A DNA stretch of 13,736 bases from Ignavibacteria bacterium (GCA_005877655.1 VBOC01000083.1:1-13736); one strand, 5' to 3'; shown: positions 7,657 to 13,736, counted from the first letter of the stretch. Notes: generated from the sequence alone by a model not told the origin. Program-made: numbers and translations.

Positions 7657-7941
7657 ATGGACTTCAAAAGAATTCTGCTTCTGATCCTCATTGGCTTGCT
7701 CATCAAGGCCGAGGGGCTCTCACAGCAGGAGATTACATTCAACCCCGCCGCGGAAGAACTGTTTTCGCAGGGGCTCAGCCGTTTCAAGAGCGGCAAGTTC
7801 AACGACGCCGCCGCACTCTTTGACGATCTGTACCGGCTGAAGCCCTGGCACCAGCGCACGACGGCGGCGTATCTGATGCTGGCGAAGTCGTGGTTTCAGC
7901 TCCGGAAGATGCCTATTACACCCTCGCCCTGGATCATCTGA
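7657..7941 (+). CDS. N-terminal fragment of a TPR/periplasmic-binding (LpoA-like) protein, frameshifted
   Basis: Visible product of 94 residues, of which the first 84 look authentic. It begins with a signal peptide (MDFKRILLLILIGLLIKAEG, core at 5-17) and enters a TPR-like repeat (FSQGLSRFKSGKFNDAAALF) and the first helix of a second one (AYLMLAKSWFQLRK). The frame then runs into ten unrelated residues and TGA at 7939-7941, while the second TPR helix and the rest of the protein continue in another frame (next entry). ATG 7657 is preferred; ATG 7642 in frame would add MLKVR. The gene starts 43 bp after the ABC permease. Either a disrupted gene or a sequence error; joined, the two parts make about 636 residues. 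Confidence 0.75.
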   Translation: MDFKRILLLILIGLLIKAEGLSQQEITFNPAAEELFSQGLSRFKSGKFNDAAALFDDLYRLKPWHQRTTAAYLMLAKSWFQLRKMPITPSPWII

Positions 7942-9560
7942 TGGAGGGTCATCTCGAGGACGCCGGCTCCCAACTGCTCCACTGCATCGAGAAGAGTGAC
8001 GACGGCGGTCTATCGCGGAGGGCGGAAGCCCTGTTCGAGTATGTCGCCCATGAACGACTGACGGCGCCCGCACTCGATCGCTTCCTCGGGCAGTCTCATC
8101 CCGATCAGGTGAGGGATCTGATCCGGGTGACGCTCGCGGAAAAATACGCCTCTGACGGCGACGCCGCCCGGGCGAAACTGCTTCTCTACACTCTCGTTGC
8201 GACGGAGAAGGGGAACGCTTACAAAGACCGGGCCCGTTCGCTTCTCGATAAGTTGGAACGTGAGTCAGGCGTTAAGATCGCCCTGATCCTTCCGCTCATG
8301 GAAGACGCCTCTGCGAGTGCCGTGAAAAACCTCGCGGCTGAACTCCTCGAGGGAGTCAATTTTGCGATGAGGGAGCACACGTCCCATCCCCAATCGCAGA
8401 CTCCGGTCTCGCTGGAGGTGCGCGATTCCAAACGCGACACGTCTTCGGCGCTCATCGCCATGCGGGACGTGATTACGAAAAACGATGTGATCGGGATCGT
8501 CGGGCCCGTTTTCAGCAACCTGGTATCGGCCTGTGCTCCGCTTGCAAATGCCCTCGGAATTCCGCTGATCTCTCCGACCGCAACCGCGAACGGACTAGCC
8601 TCATTGGGGTCGTCCGTTTTTCAACTCCATCCCGATTGGGCGACTCACGGGAAGGCGATGGCCCGCTATGCCGTCAACGATCTGGGGTTGAAGACTCTGG
8701 CAATTCTCTCCTCTGATAATGCGCCGGAATCTCTGGCAGCCCGCAGTTTCTATGAAGAAGCGGGTCGCCTGGGGGCGAGGGTTGTGGCTGTGGAGTCGTT
8801 TCGCGCGGGTGCCAGCGACCTGCACGAACCGTTCATGAGGATCCGCAGAGCTGCCTCCGGTGAAGAGCCCGAAGTATCGTTCGCAGGCAAAACCAGAGCC
8901 GATGCCGAGCCCTTCGTTCAGGCCGGAGTGAGTCCCGCCCTGATCGATTCACTGATCGCCAGCCAGGCGACCGTTGGGGTCTCGAGACTCCTCGGTGCCG
9001 AAGGCCGCCACATCGCCGACTCGCTCCATCTTCCCTTGATCGTCACCGACACGATCGCCGAGAATATCGATATTCCGATCGCCTCGATTCAGGGAATCTT
9101 CGTCGCGATCGACAATGCGGAGGAAATCGGCGTGATCGGTTCTCAGATGTCGTATTTCAACATCAAAGCGCAGATTCTCGGAAATCCGGAGTGGTATAAT
9201 CCCGCGCAGCTTGAAGCTCATAAGCGGTATGTAAAAGGAGCGGTCTTTAGTTCCGACTTCTACGCCGATCCGCGCGATTCTTCCTATAGCCGTTTCGAAC
9301 GAGCCTTCTATTCAACCACGTCGAAGCATCCGACTAAATATACGGTGATCGGCTACGACACCATGCGGATGCTTCTTGACCAGGCGGCGCAGGGAGCGAC
9401 GACCCGCGACAAGCTGGCGCTTGCCCTTTCGCACCTCGAGAAGTATTACACCCTTCACACTGCCGTGACTCTCAAGCGGGGCAGGGTGAATTCAGAGGTC
9501 CACATTCTCAAATATTCCGACAGCGAGGTAAAGAGGCTCTTAGGTATCTCGGTCGACTAA
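7890..9560 (+). CDS. LpoA-like TPR plus type 1 periplasmic-binding protein, main part (5' end out of frame)
   Basis: This frame carries the bulk of the protein, authentic from about 7902 (PEDAYYTLALDHLMEG, second helix of a TPR). Helical TPR-like sequence runs to about 8265, then a type 1 periplasmic-binding fold of the LivK/Peripla_BP_6 kind: VKIALILPLM first strand, LLEGVNFAM, NDVIGIVGPVFSNLVSACAP, IPLISPTATANGL, HGKAMARYAVNDLGLKTLAI, and YTVIGYDTMRMLL near the end. TPR plus such a domain is the layout of LpoA, the activator of penicillin-binding proteins; a ligand-binding subunit is the alternative. GTG 7890 opens the frame but lies before the join. ATG 7941 overlaps the upstream stop (TGATG), so reinitiation is possible, though that product would lack a signal peptide. 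radC follows after 18 bp. Confidence 0.8.
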   Translation: MVSAPEDAYYTLALDHLMEGHLEDAGSQLLHCIEKSDDGGLSRRAEALFEYVAHERLTAPALDRFLGQSHPDQVRDLIRVTLAEKYASDGDAARAKLLLYTLVATEKGNAYKDRARSLLDKLERESGVKIALILPLMEDASASAVKNLAAELLEGVNFAMREHTSHPQSQTPVSLEVRDSKRDTSSALIAMRDVITKNDVIGIVGPVFSNLVSACAPLANALGIPLISPTATANGLASLGSSVFQLHPDWATHGKAMARYAVNDLGLKTLAILSSDNAPESLAARSFYEEAGRLGARVVAVESFRAGASDLHEPFMRIRRAASGEEPEVSFAGKTRADAEPFVQAGVSPALIDSLIASQATVGVSRLLGAEGRHIADSLHLPLIVTDTIAENIDIPIASIQGIFVAIDNAEEIGVIGSQMSYFNIKAQILGNPEWYNPAQLEAHKRYVKGAVFSSDFYADPRDSSYSRFERAFYSTTSKHPTKYTVIGYDTMRMLLDQAAQGATTRDKLALALSHLEKYYTLHTAVTLKRGRVNSEVHILKYSDSEVKRLLGISVD

Positions 9561-9578
9561 CATATCAGGGAGGCACGT

Positions 9579-10298
9579 ATGCAAAAACTCACGAAGAAGG
9601 TCAGCGAACCTTTCCCGTTTCATTCGAAAATTACCGACTGGCCGGTCGCGGAACGGCCGCGCGAAAAACTGATGCATCTGGGCGCCGCTTCTCTTAGCGA
9701 CGCGGAACTGCTCGCGATACTCATCCAGACCGGGGTGGGGAAGGCGACGGCGGTCGATCTGGCCAAGACTGTCCTCAGGGAGTATCGATCTCTCGATCGC
9801 CTGAGCGCGCGGTCATTTCGCGACCTGCGGCAGTTCAAAGGGCTGGGAAATGCGAAATCAACCCTCCTGATCGCCGCCTTTGAGCTCGGGAGGCGGGCGG
9901 CCAGCCGCGGAGATTCGACGAAGCTCCGGATCAGTTCGCCCGAGGATGTCGTGAAACAGTACCAGCCGCTGATGCGCGACTTGCAGCAGGAGATCTTCAA
10001 GGTCCTCCTGCTCGACAGCGCCAACCACCTGCGGGGAGACGAGACGATTTCCCTGGGGATCCTCAACAGCGCCCTCGTTCACCCCCGCGAGGTCTTCCGC
10101 CGGGCGATCCTGGAGCCCGCCGCGAGCATTATTCTGCTTCACAATCACCCCAGCGGTAATCCGGAACCGAGTTCGGAGGACATCCAGGTCACCCGGCAGT
10201 TGTGCGAGGCGGGAAAGATTATGGGCATCCCTGTGCATGACCACATCATCATTGCCCAGGATTCATACGCGAGCTTTGCCGAACGGGGGCTTTTGTAG
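9579..10298 (+). CDS. radC: RadC/YeeS-type JAB-domain protein (UPF0758)
   Basis: A 239-residue, full-length RadC-family protein. ATG 9579 has GGGAGG at 9568-9573. The N-terminal ~95 residues contain the UPF0758 lead-in (ITDWPVAERPREKLMHLGA, LSDAELLAILIQTG) and a helix-hairpin-helix-like stretch (FKGLGNAKSTLLIAAFELGRR). The C-terminal JAB/MPN metalloprotein domain has the complete zinc motif: Glu171 (HPREVFRRAI), then His188-x-His190-x10-Asp201 (LLHNHPSGNPEPSSED). An intact site predicts a metal-dependent peptidase or similar hydrolase fold, although a biochemical role for RadC is not settled and the old link to recombination repair is disputed. It is the last gene of the run starting with the ABC ATPase; a new promoter follows. 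Confidence 0.95.
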   Translation: MQKLTKKVSEPFPFHSKITDWPVAERPREKLMHLGAASLSDAELLAILIQTGVGKATAVDLAKTVLREYRSLDRLSARSFRDLRQFKGLGNAKSTLLIAAFELGRRAASRGDSTKLRISSPEDVVKQYQPLMRDLQQEIFKVLLLDSANHLRGDETISLGILNSALVHPREVFRRAILEPAASIILLHNHPSGNPEPSSEDIQVTRQLCEAGKIMGIPVHDHIIIAQDSYASFAERGLL

Positions 10299-10335
10299 CG
10301 TTTCGAGGGGCCCGGGATTTGATCTGAGATTAAAC

Positions 10336-10364
10336 TTGACAAAATGGGTTTTATTTGCTATTTT
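10336..10364 (+). promoter_or_regulatory. Strong sigma-70-type promoter for the lipoprotein/LysM pair
   Basis: A perfect -35 TTGACA (10336-10341), a 17-bp spacer and -10 TATTTT (10359-10364) in a locally AT-rich stretch between radC and the lipoprotein gene. The start site would be near 10371, giving a ~47-nt leader with AGGAG at 10406-10410. This is the best promoter match in the window and suggests high, housekeeping expression of the following two genes. Confidence 0.7.
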
Positions 10365-10417
10365 CACGGGTGACTCTGGTGCATGTGACCATAAGAAAAC
10401 AATTCAGGAGACCGTCT

Positions 10418-10681
10418 ATGGTGAAGTTTCTTAAGCCACTTCTCGCTGCCGCCCTCCTGTGCGGAGGTATGTTATTGTCGAGTTGTTCCAGCGGGCCGTC
10501 CGAGGAGGAACTGAGCAAGCTTGCAGAGCTGAAAAAGCAAGCCGATCAACTCCAGAGCGAAGTTGAAAACAAGAAGGCGGATATCGGCGCATTGACGAAG
10601 CAGGTCGCCGAGAGGAACGGGAAACTCCAGCAGTGCCAGTCCGATCAAGAGGCTGTCAAGAAAGCGTTGGGTGGAAAATGA
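10418..10681 (+). CDS. Small coiled-coil lipoprotein
   Basis: An 87-residue protein starting at ATG 10418, 7 nt after AGGAG. A basic N-terminus (MVKFLKP), a hydrophobic core and the lipobox LSSC (Cys23) mark it as a lipoprotein; Ser24 after the Cys favours outer-membrane sorting by the E. coli rule, which may not hold here. Residues ~28-82 are almost entirely heptad-like (EEELSKLAELKKQADQLQSE, then KKADIGALTKQVAERNGKLQ), predicting a long alpha-helical coiled coil. A single extra cysteine, Cys73, sits near the end. Size and design recall Lpp-type lipoproteins, but it lacks a Lys/Arg-terminal tripeptide like Lpp's. Its stop overlaps the next start (ATGA), so the pair is translationally coupled. 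No specific family recognised. Confidence 0.85.
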   Translation: MVKFLKPLLAAALLCGGMLLSSCSSGPSEEELSKLAELKKQADQLQSEVENKKADIGALTKQVAERNGKLQQCQSDQEAVKKALGGK

Positions 10682-11424
10682 AGACCACGTCCATGATCCT
10701 GATCCTGACCGCCTTTGCGCTCCTCGTGGGAGCGGAGTCTTCCGTCGCCCAGGAGAAAATGAGCAGGGATGAATGGCAATCAGAAATGAGAAATGCGAAC
10801 AATCGCATCATGAGTTTGACCAAAGAAGGCAGGGACCTTGACAGCCAGAAGATCGTCCTCCAGTCGCAGCTGACGAAGCTGGATGGCGACGTCAAGAGTT
10901 GTGAAGATGCCCTTTATGCGATGCTCGGCGTGACCAGGGCCGACGTTCAGGCATTCGAGAAGGACCTGAACGATATGGAGAAGCGGGTTGGCGAGCTCCA
11001 GCGGATGACCGACGCGGAACTCGTGGGCTACAAGGATGAGATCAACCGCATGAATGAGCGGCTGAAGGAAATGGCAGCCAGCAAGATCGCGCTGATTCCA
11101 CGGTACGCTGATCGGGTCCATTCCCTTCAGGATAAAGTCGCCGCGTTAATGAAGAGCTTGTCGAAGGAGAAGACCTATACGGTGGGAACCTGGTCTAAGG
11201 ACCGGGATTGCCTCTGGAATATCGCAAGGAAGAAGGACATCTACGACAACGCCTGGATGTGGCCGAAGATCTGGCAGGGGAACCGGGATCTGATCAAGGA
11301 TCCGGACATCATCAAACCCCGCTGGGTCCTGAAGATACCGGAGGGTAAAGAGCTTTCGCGCGACGAGAAGTCGGCGGCAAACCGGTATTACCGGAAAAAG
11401 GCCACGGGTCCGGCCTCACAATGA
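10678..11424 (+). CDS. Secreted coiled-coil protein with C-terminal LysM domain
   Basis: A 248-residue protein. The start ATG 10678 overlaps the previous stop in an ATGA, and the preceding frame extension has no RBS. Signal peptide at 1-24 (MILILTAFALLVGA, cut near SSVAQ). Residues ~28-160 are charged and heptad-like, a long coiled coil. Residues ~165-222 look like a LysM-type peptidoglycan-binding module: KTYTVGTWSKDRDCLWNIAR, then NAWMWPKIWQGNRDLI and IIKPRWVLKIP. This matches the usual LysM pattern (YxVxxGDxLWxIA...W..I...N...I.dPd.I.pGq.L.IP). Cys75 in the coiled coil and Cys178 in LysM are its only cysteines. I infer a periplasmic protein that holds the cell wall and associates with the lipoprotein encoded just before. 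A basic tail follows the LysM. Confidence 0.85.
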   Translation: MKTTSMILILTAFALLVGAESSVAQEKMSRDEWQSEMRNANNRIMSLTKEGRDLDSQKIVLQSQLTKLDGDVKSCEDALYAMLGVTRADVQAFEKDLNDMEKRVGELQRMTDAELVGYKDEINRMNERLKEMAASKIALIPRYADRVHSLQDKVAALMKSLSKEKTYTVGTWSKDRDCLWNIARKKDIYDNAWMWPKIWQGNRDLIKDPDIIKPRWVLKIPEGKELSRDEKSAANRYYRKKATGPASQ

Positions 11425-11489
11425 GCTAACATTCGGAGGAGAGCCGAGCGAAGACTCGTCTATTGGCAGCACGCAAGGTAATATTTCTC

Positions 11490-11533
11490 GAAGCCCCACT
11501 TGCCCCGGGAAACCGGAGGTCCAAGGGGGCTTC
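11490..11533 (+). terminator. Long GAAA-capped hairpin: terminator or phoH leader structure
   Basis: GAAGCCCC (11490-11497) pairs with GGGGCTTC (11526-11533), then CTTG (11499-11502) with CAAG (11522-11525) after a one-base bulge. The interior CCCCGG-GAAA-CCGGAGG forms a further stem closed by a GAAA tetraloop. It is followed by TTGTGTTTAT, an imperfect T-rich tail, and lies 65 bp after the LysM gene and 50 bp before phoH. The simplest reading is an intrinsic terminator for the lipoprotein/LysM operon. A TAATAT at 11479-11484 just upstream could instead place a phoH transcript start at the foot of the hairpin. Confidence 0.55.
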
Positions 11534-11583
11534 TTGTGTTTATAAGGCGGAACCCGCTGATCCCAAAGGAGATTTCACCTTCC

Positions 11584-12606
11584 ATGGCTGAGAGAAAAAT
11601 AAAAGCGGAAGGCGTGGATATGCTGCGCCTGCTCGGACTGAATGATGCCAATCTTCAGGTGGTGGAGGACCGGTTCGACGCGTCCATTACCGTGCGGGGA
11701 GACGCGATCACCATTCGCGGAGATGCGAAGGAGGTCGAACAGCTCGAGAAGGTCTTCAAAGAGCTTATTTATGTGCTCAACAAGAGCGGGGCGATCACGA
11801 CAAACGACGTCGAGACGGTGATCGATCTGGTCCGGGTAAACGGCGACCCGGCCCTGCCGAATAACATCGCGACGCAGATCGGGGAGGAGGATCTGGAGAC
11901 CGTTGTGCTCTTCACCCGGAACGGAATCATCCGGGCGAAGTCTGCGGGTCAGAAAGAGTACATCCGGCAGATAAAGAAAAACGACATCGTGTTTGCCATT
12001 GGTCCGGCGGGCACCGGGAAAACGTATCTCGCGGTGGCGATGGCTGTGGCCGCCCTGCGGAATCGCGAGATGATGAAGATTATCCTCGCCCGGCCGGCGG
12101 TCGAAGCAGGCGAGAGCCTCGGGTTTCTGCCGGGCGATCTGAGGGAGAAGGTCGATCCGTACCTTCGGCCGTTATACGACGCTCTGGACGATATGATCCC
12201 GCCGGAGAAACTCAAGACCTATGTCGAGCGGAGGGTGATCGAAGTCGTGCCGCTGGCCTACATGAGGGGCAGGACCTTGAACAATGCGTTTGTTATCCTG
12301 GATGAGGCGCAGAACGCGTCGAGCATGCAGATGAAGATGTTTCTGACGAGACTCGGCGCGAACTCGAAGGCGATTATCACCGGCGACATCACTCAGATCG
12401 ACCTGCCGACGACCACGATATCCGGCTTGGTCCAGATCCGCGACATTTTGCATAAAATCGACGGGGTCCAGTTCTGTTATTTTGACCGCAACGACGTCGT
12501 GCGCCACAAGCTCGTGAAAGACATCATCGACGCCTACGACCAGTATCATGCGAACGGGAAATTGGATGCGAACGCGGAACAGCCGCGGTTGAAGCGGCAT
12601 CGCTGA
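11584..12606 (+). CDS. phoH: PhoH family ATPase (PhoH-like protein)
   Basis: A 340-residue cytoplasmic P-loop ATPase of full family length. ATG 11584 has AAAGGAGA at 11565-11572; the frame is open further upstream, but that part crosses the leader hairpin and is not conserved-looking. The N-terminal ~115 residues form the domain typical of this subfamily (FDASITVRGDAITIRGDAKE, a KH-like strand-turn pattern). The ATPase core has Walker A GPAGTGKT (140-147), ARPAVEAGESLGFLPGDLRE, and Walker B VILDEAQN with Asp240/Glu241, then sensor-like IITGDITQIDLP. PhoH proteins are linked to RNA metabolism and often sit beside ybeY; that gene is absent here, and mazG converges from the other side. Molecular function is not fully established for the family. 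Confidence 0.95.
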   Translation: MAERKIKAEGVDMLRLLGLNDANLQVVEDRFDASITVRGDAITIRGDAKEVEQLEKVFKELIYVLNKSGAITTNDVETVIDLVRVNGDPALPNNIATQIGEEDLETVVLFTRNGIIRAKSAGQKEYIRQIKKNDIVFAIGPAGTGKTYLAVAMAVAALRNREMMKIILARPAVEAGESLGFLPGDLREKVDPYLRPLYDALDDMIPPEKLKTYVERRVIEVVPLAYMRGRTLNNAFVILDEAQNASSMQMKMFLTRLGANSKAIITGDITQIDLPTTTISGLVQIRDILHKIDGVQFCYFDRNDVVRHKLVKDIIDAYDQYHANGKLDANAEQPRLKRHR

Positions 12607-12619
12607 TTGCTCAGCCGCT
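12593..12619. other. Inverted repeat spanning the phoH and mazG stop codons
   Basis: AGCGGC (12593-12598) is complementary to GCCGCT (12614-12619). Within the loop GCTGA (12603-12607, with the phoH stop) can alternatively pair with TCAGC (12611-12615, with the mazG stop on the other strand). Convergent genes are separated by only 4 bp, so this symmetric structure may help end both transcripts, but neither side has a T-run. Confidence 0.4.
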
Positions 12620-13372
12620 CCCTTTCGCCTCTTCCCACAGCTCATCCATCTCCGCGAGCGTCGAGGACCGGATGTCTCTGCCCCGTTCGCCGAGCCGACG
12701 CTCGATGTACTGAAAACGGCGGACGAACTTCCGGATAGTCCCTCTGAGAGCGTTTTCGGCGTCGATTCCGATCGTGCGGGCATAATTCACCAGGCCGAAG
12801 AGCAGATCGCCGAACTCTTCTTCAATCTCCCCGGGTGCTCCCCGGCCGGTCGCCTGCTGAAACTCCCGTAACTCTTCCTCGACTTTTTTCCAGACGTCTT
12901 CCTTCTTTTCCCAGTCGAATCCCACTTTTGAGGCCTTTTCCTGCAGGCGGTGGGCGCGGAGCAGGGCGGGTAACTCGTTCGGCACTCCGTCCATCAGCGA
13001 CGTTCTCCCCTCCTCCAATTTCAGCTTTTCCCAATTCCGCTTTACGTGCTCGGCATTTTCGACTTTTGCGTCGCCGAAGATGTGCGGATGGCGGAAAATC
13101 AGCTTTTCCGTGATTCCGTCGATCACTTCCTCGAGCGTGAATTCGCCCTTCTCCTCTGCGATGTTTGCGTGGAAGACGACGTGGAGCAGTAAGTCCCCCA
13201 ACTCTTTTCTCAATTCGTCATGTGCGTCAAGATCGATCGCGTCCACGACCTCGTACGCTTCTTCGATCAGGCTGTGACGGATCGAACGGTGTGTCTGTTC
13301 CCGGTCCCAGGGACAATCCTTCCTCAACCGTTTTGTAATCTCGACAAATTTATTGAACGCATCGCTGACCAT
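12611..13372 (-). CDS. mazG: Nucleoside triphosphate pyrophosphohydrolase MazG
   Basis: A 253-residue enzyme that hydrolyses (d)NTPs to the monophosphate and pyrophosphate, thought to clean the nucleotide pool and influence (p)ppGpp levels. The start is ATG at 13372, with GAGGAG 7 nt upstream on the minus strand; the frame extends 19 codons further, but without RBS. Two tandem MazG domains are visible. The first has LRKDCPWDREQTH (16-28), the metal-binding EEAYE (37-41) and ELGD (56-59). The second has VEEELREF and EIEEEFGDLLFGLVNYA. Between them lie HPHIFGDAKVENAEHVKRNW and LPALLRAHRLQEKASKVGFDW, both hallmark MazG segments. Length fits the E. coli type (~260). It converges on phoH and diverges from an amidohydrolase gene 151 bp away. 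Confidence 0.96.
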   Translation of the reverse strand: MVSDAFNKFVEITKRLRKDCPWDREQTHRSIRHSLIEEAYEVVDAIDLDAHDELRKELGDLLLHVVFHANIAEEKGEFTLEEVIDGITEKLIFRHPHIFGDAKVENAEHVKRNWEKLKLEEGRTSLMDGVPNELPALLRAHRLQEKASKVGFDWEKKEDVWKKVEEELREFQQATGRGAPGEIEEEFGDLLFGLVNYARTIGIDAENALRGTIRKFVRRFQYIERRLGERGRDIRSSTLAEMDELWEEAKGSG

Positions 13373-13415
13373 TGCATCGCTCCTCGCGTGGTGGTAGGAA
13401 AACGTAGATAAATTC

Positions 13416-13432
13416 GCGTTGAGATGCAACGC
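13416..13432. repeat. Short inverted repeat in the mazG/amidohydrolase divergent region
   Basis: GCGTTG (13416-13421) and CAACGC (13427-13432) are perfect inverted 6-mers around AGATG. It lies 44 bp upstream of the mazG start and about 90 bp upstream of the divergent gene, where a dimeric regulator could bind. No clear promoter is visible on either strand here, so the role is a guess. Confidence 0.25.
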
Positions 13433-13523
13433 CGTCTCGAGCCATAGGAAATCGTTCCGGAAATATCTATATTGTGCCGCACATTGATGCCGCAGTCGCT
13501 TACCATCTACAGATCAAACCCGG

Positions 13524-13736
13524 ATGAATCAAAAAGTTTCAGCAACTCTCCTCTTGATCTTCTCGGCGGGGACATTTCTCATGGTCGTCAATTCGACGAA
13601 GCATGAGGCGCACATGCTTTTGGTAAACGGCGTGGTCTATACACTGGCCGCCGATCATCCGGTCGCCCAGTCCGTTGCCATCCGAGGCAATACGATCGTC
13701 GCCGTGGGCTCCTCGGACGACTTGCGCCGCCAATTT
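13524..13736 (+). CDS. Exported amidohydrolase, YtcJ-like (3' truncated by window)
   Basis: The first 71 codons, running off the right edge. The ATG at 13524 starts a signal-peptide-like segment (residues ~5-22, ATLLLIFSAGTFLMVV). Then comes HMLLVNGVVYTLAADHPVAQ and SVAIRGNTIVAVGSSDDLRR, the small N-terminal beta-sandwich typical of metal-dependent amidohydrolases of the YtcJ/imidazolonepropionase-like group (LLVNGxVYTxD...AxAVxGxxIxAVGxxxEL). The metal-binding His-x-His motif would lie beyond the window. No strong Shine-Dalgarno is visible upstream. If the signal peptide is real the enzyme is exported, as is common for this group in Bacteroidota-like organisms. Substrate cannot be predicted. 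Confidence 0.8.
   Translation, partial: MNQKVSATLLLIFSAGTFLMVVNSTKHEAHMLLVNGVVYTLAADHPVAQSVAIRGNTIVAVGSSDDLRRQF

Noticed and set aside
7895..7915. Programmed -1 ribosomal frameshifting in the LpoA-like gene
   Set aside because: There is no X-XXY-YYZ slippery heptamer at the junction and no obvious downstream pseudoknot; a small deletion fits the TPR spacing better.
9579..10298. radC as a marker of a mobile or defence island
   Set aside because: RadC homologues occur on mobile elements, but here it is flanked by envelope and housekeeping genes with no integrase, transposase or toxin-antitoxin genes.
12172..12783. 203-residue minus-strand ORF across the end of phoH and of mazG
   Set aside because: It is antisense to Walker-motif-bearing phoH and out of frame with mazG, so it is a by-product of GC-rich coding sequence.
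1..13736. CRISPR arrays, insertion sequences or phage genes
   Set aside because: I saw no regularly spaced direct repeats, terminal inverted repeats, or transposase, integrase or capsid-like motifs on either strand.

Overview
The window (about 13.7 kb, moderately GC-rich) looks like chromosomal DNA of a free-living Gram-negative bacterium of the Bacteroidota/Chlorobiota (FCB) group, most like the Ignavibacteria/Kryptonia side. The pointers are a PorV/PorQ-family outer-membrane protein beside a large secreted protein whose C-terminal region resembles a type IX secretion (T9SS) sorting domain, lipoproteins with clear lipoboxes, a lamin-tail/Ycf48-type surface protein, and an E. coli-like TTGACA -35 box. 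The lineage is an inference from gene content. I see no phage, transposase, CRISPR array or defence locus; most of the window is housekeeping and envelope functions.

Layout. (1) Positions 2-4809, + strand, a secretion/surface cluster: the 3' part of a large secreted protein (its sorting domain is now out of frame), a PorV-like protein, and a lipoprotein in which a seven-bladed Ycf48-like propeller is inserted in a lamin-tail domain. An intrinsic terminator closes this cluster at 4848-4882. (2) 4944-5027, - strand: tRNA-Leu(CAA). (3) 5188-10298, + strand, a closely spaced run: ABC exporter ATPase, 12-helix ABC-2 permease, an LpoA-like TPR plus periplasmic-binding protein (broken by a frameshift), and radC. 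(4) 10336-11424: a strong sigma-70-type promoter driving a small coiled-coil lipoprotein and an ATGA-coupled coiled-coil/LysM protein, probably an envelope/peptidoglycan-associated pair. (5) A long GAAA-capped hairpin at 11490-11533, then phoH (+). mazG (-) converges on phoH with only 4 bp between the stop codons. (6) A 151-bp divergent gap, then the first 71 codons of an exported amidohydrolase cut by the window end.

The most useful observations are: two reading-frame lesions in otherwise well-preserved genes (a roughly 20-codon deletion with frameshift in the T9SS cargo, and a lesion in the LpoA-like gene best explained by loss of one copy of a 7-bp tandem repeat); the nested propeller-in-lamin-tail architecture; the paired coiled-coil lipoprotein/LysM operon; and structured RNA at the phoH leader and at the phoH/mazG convergence. 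Neither frame lesion can be told apart from an assembly error using this sequence alone. I did not find a convincing new multi-gene system.
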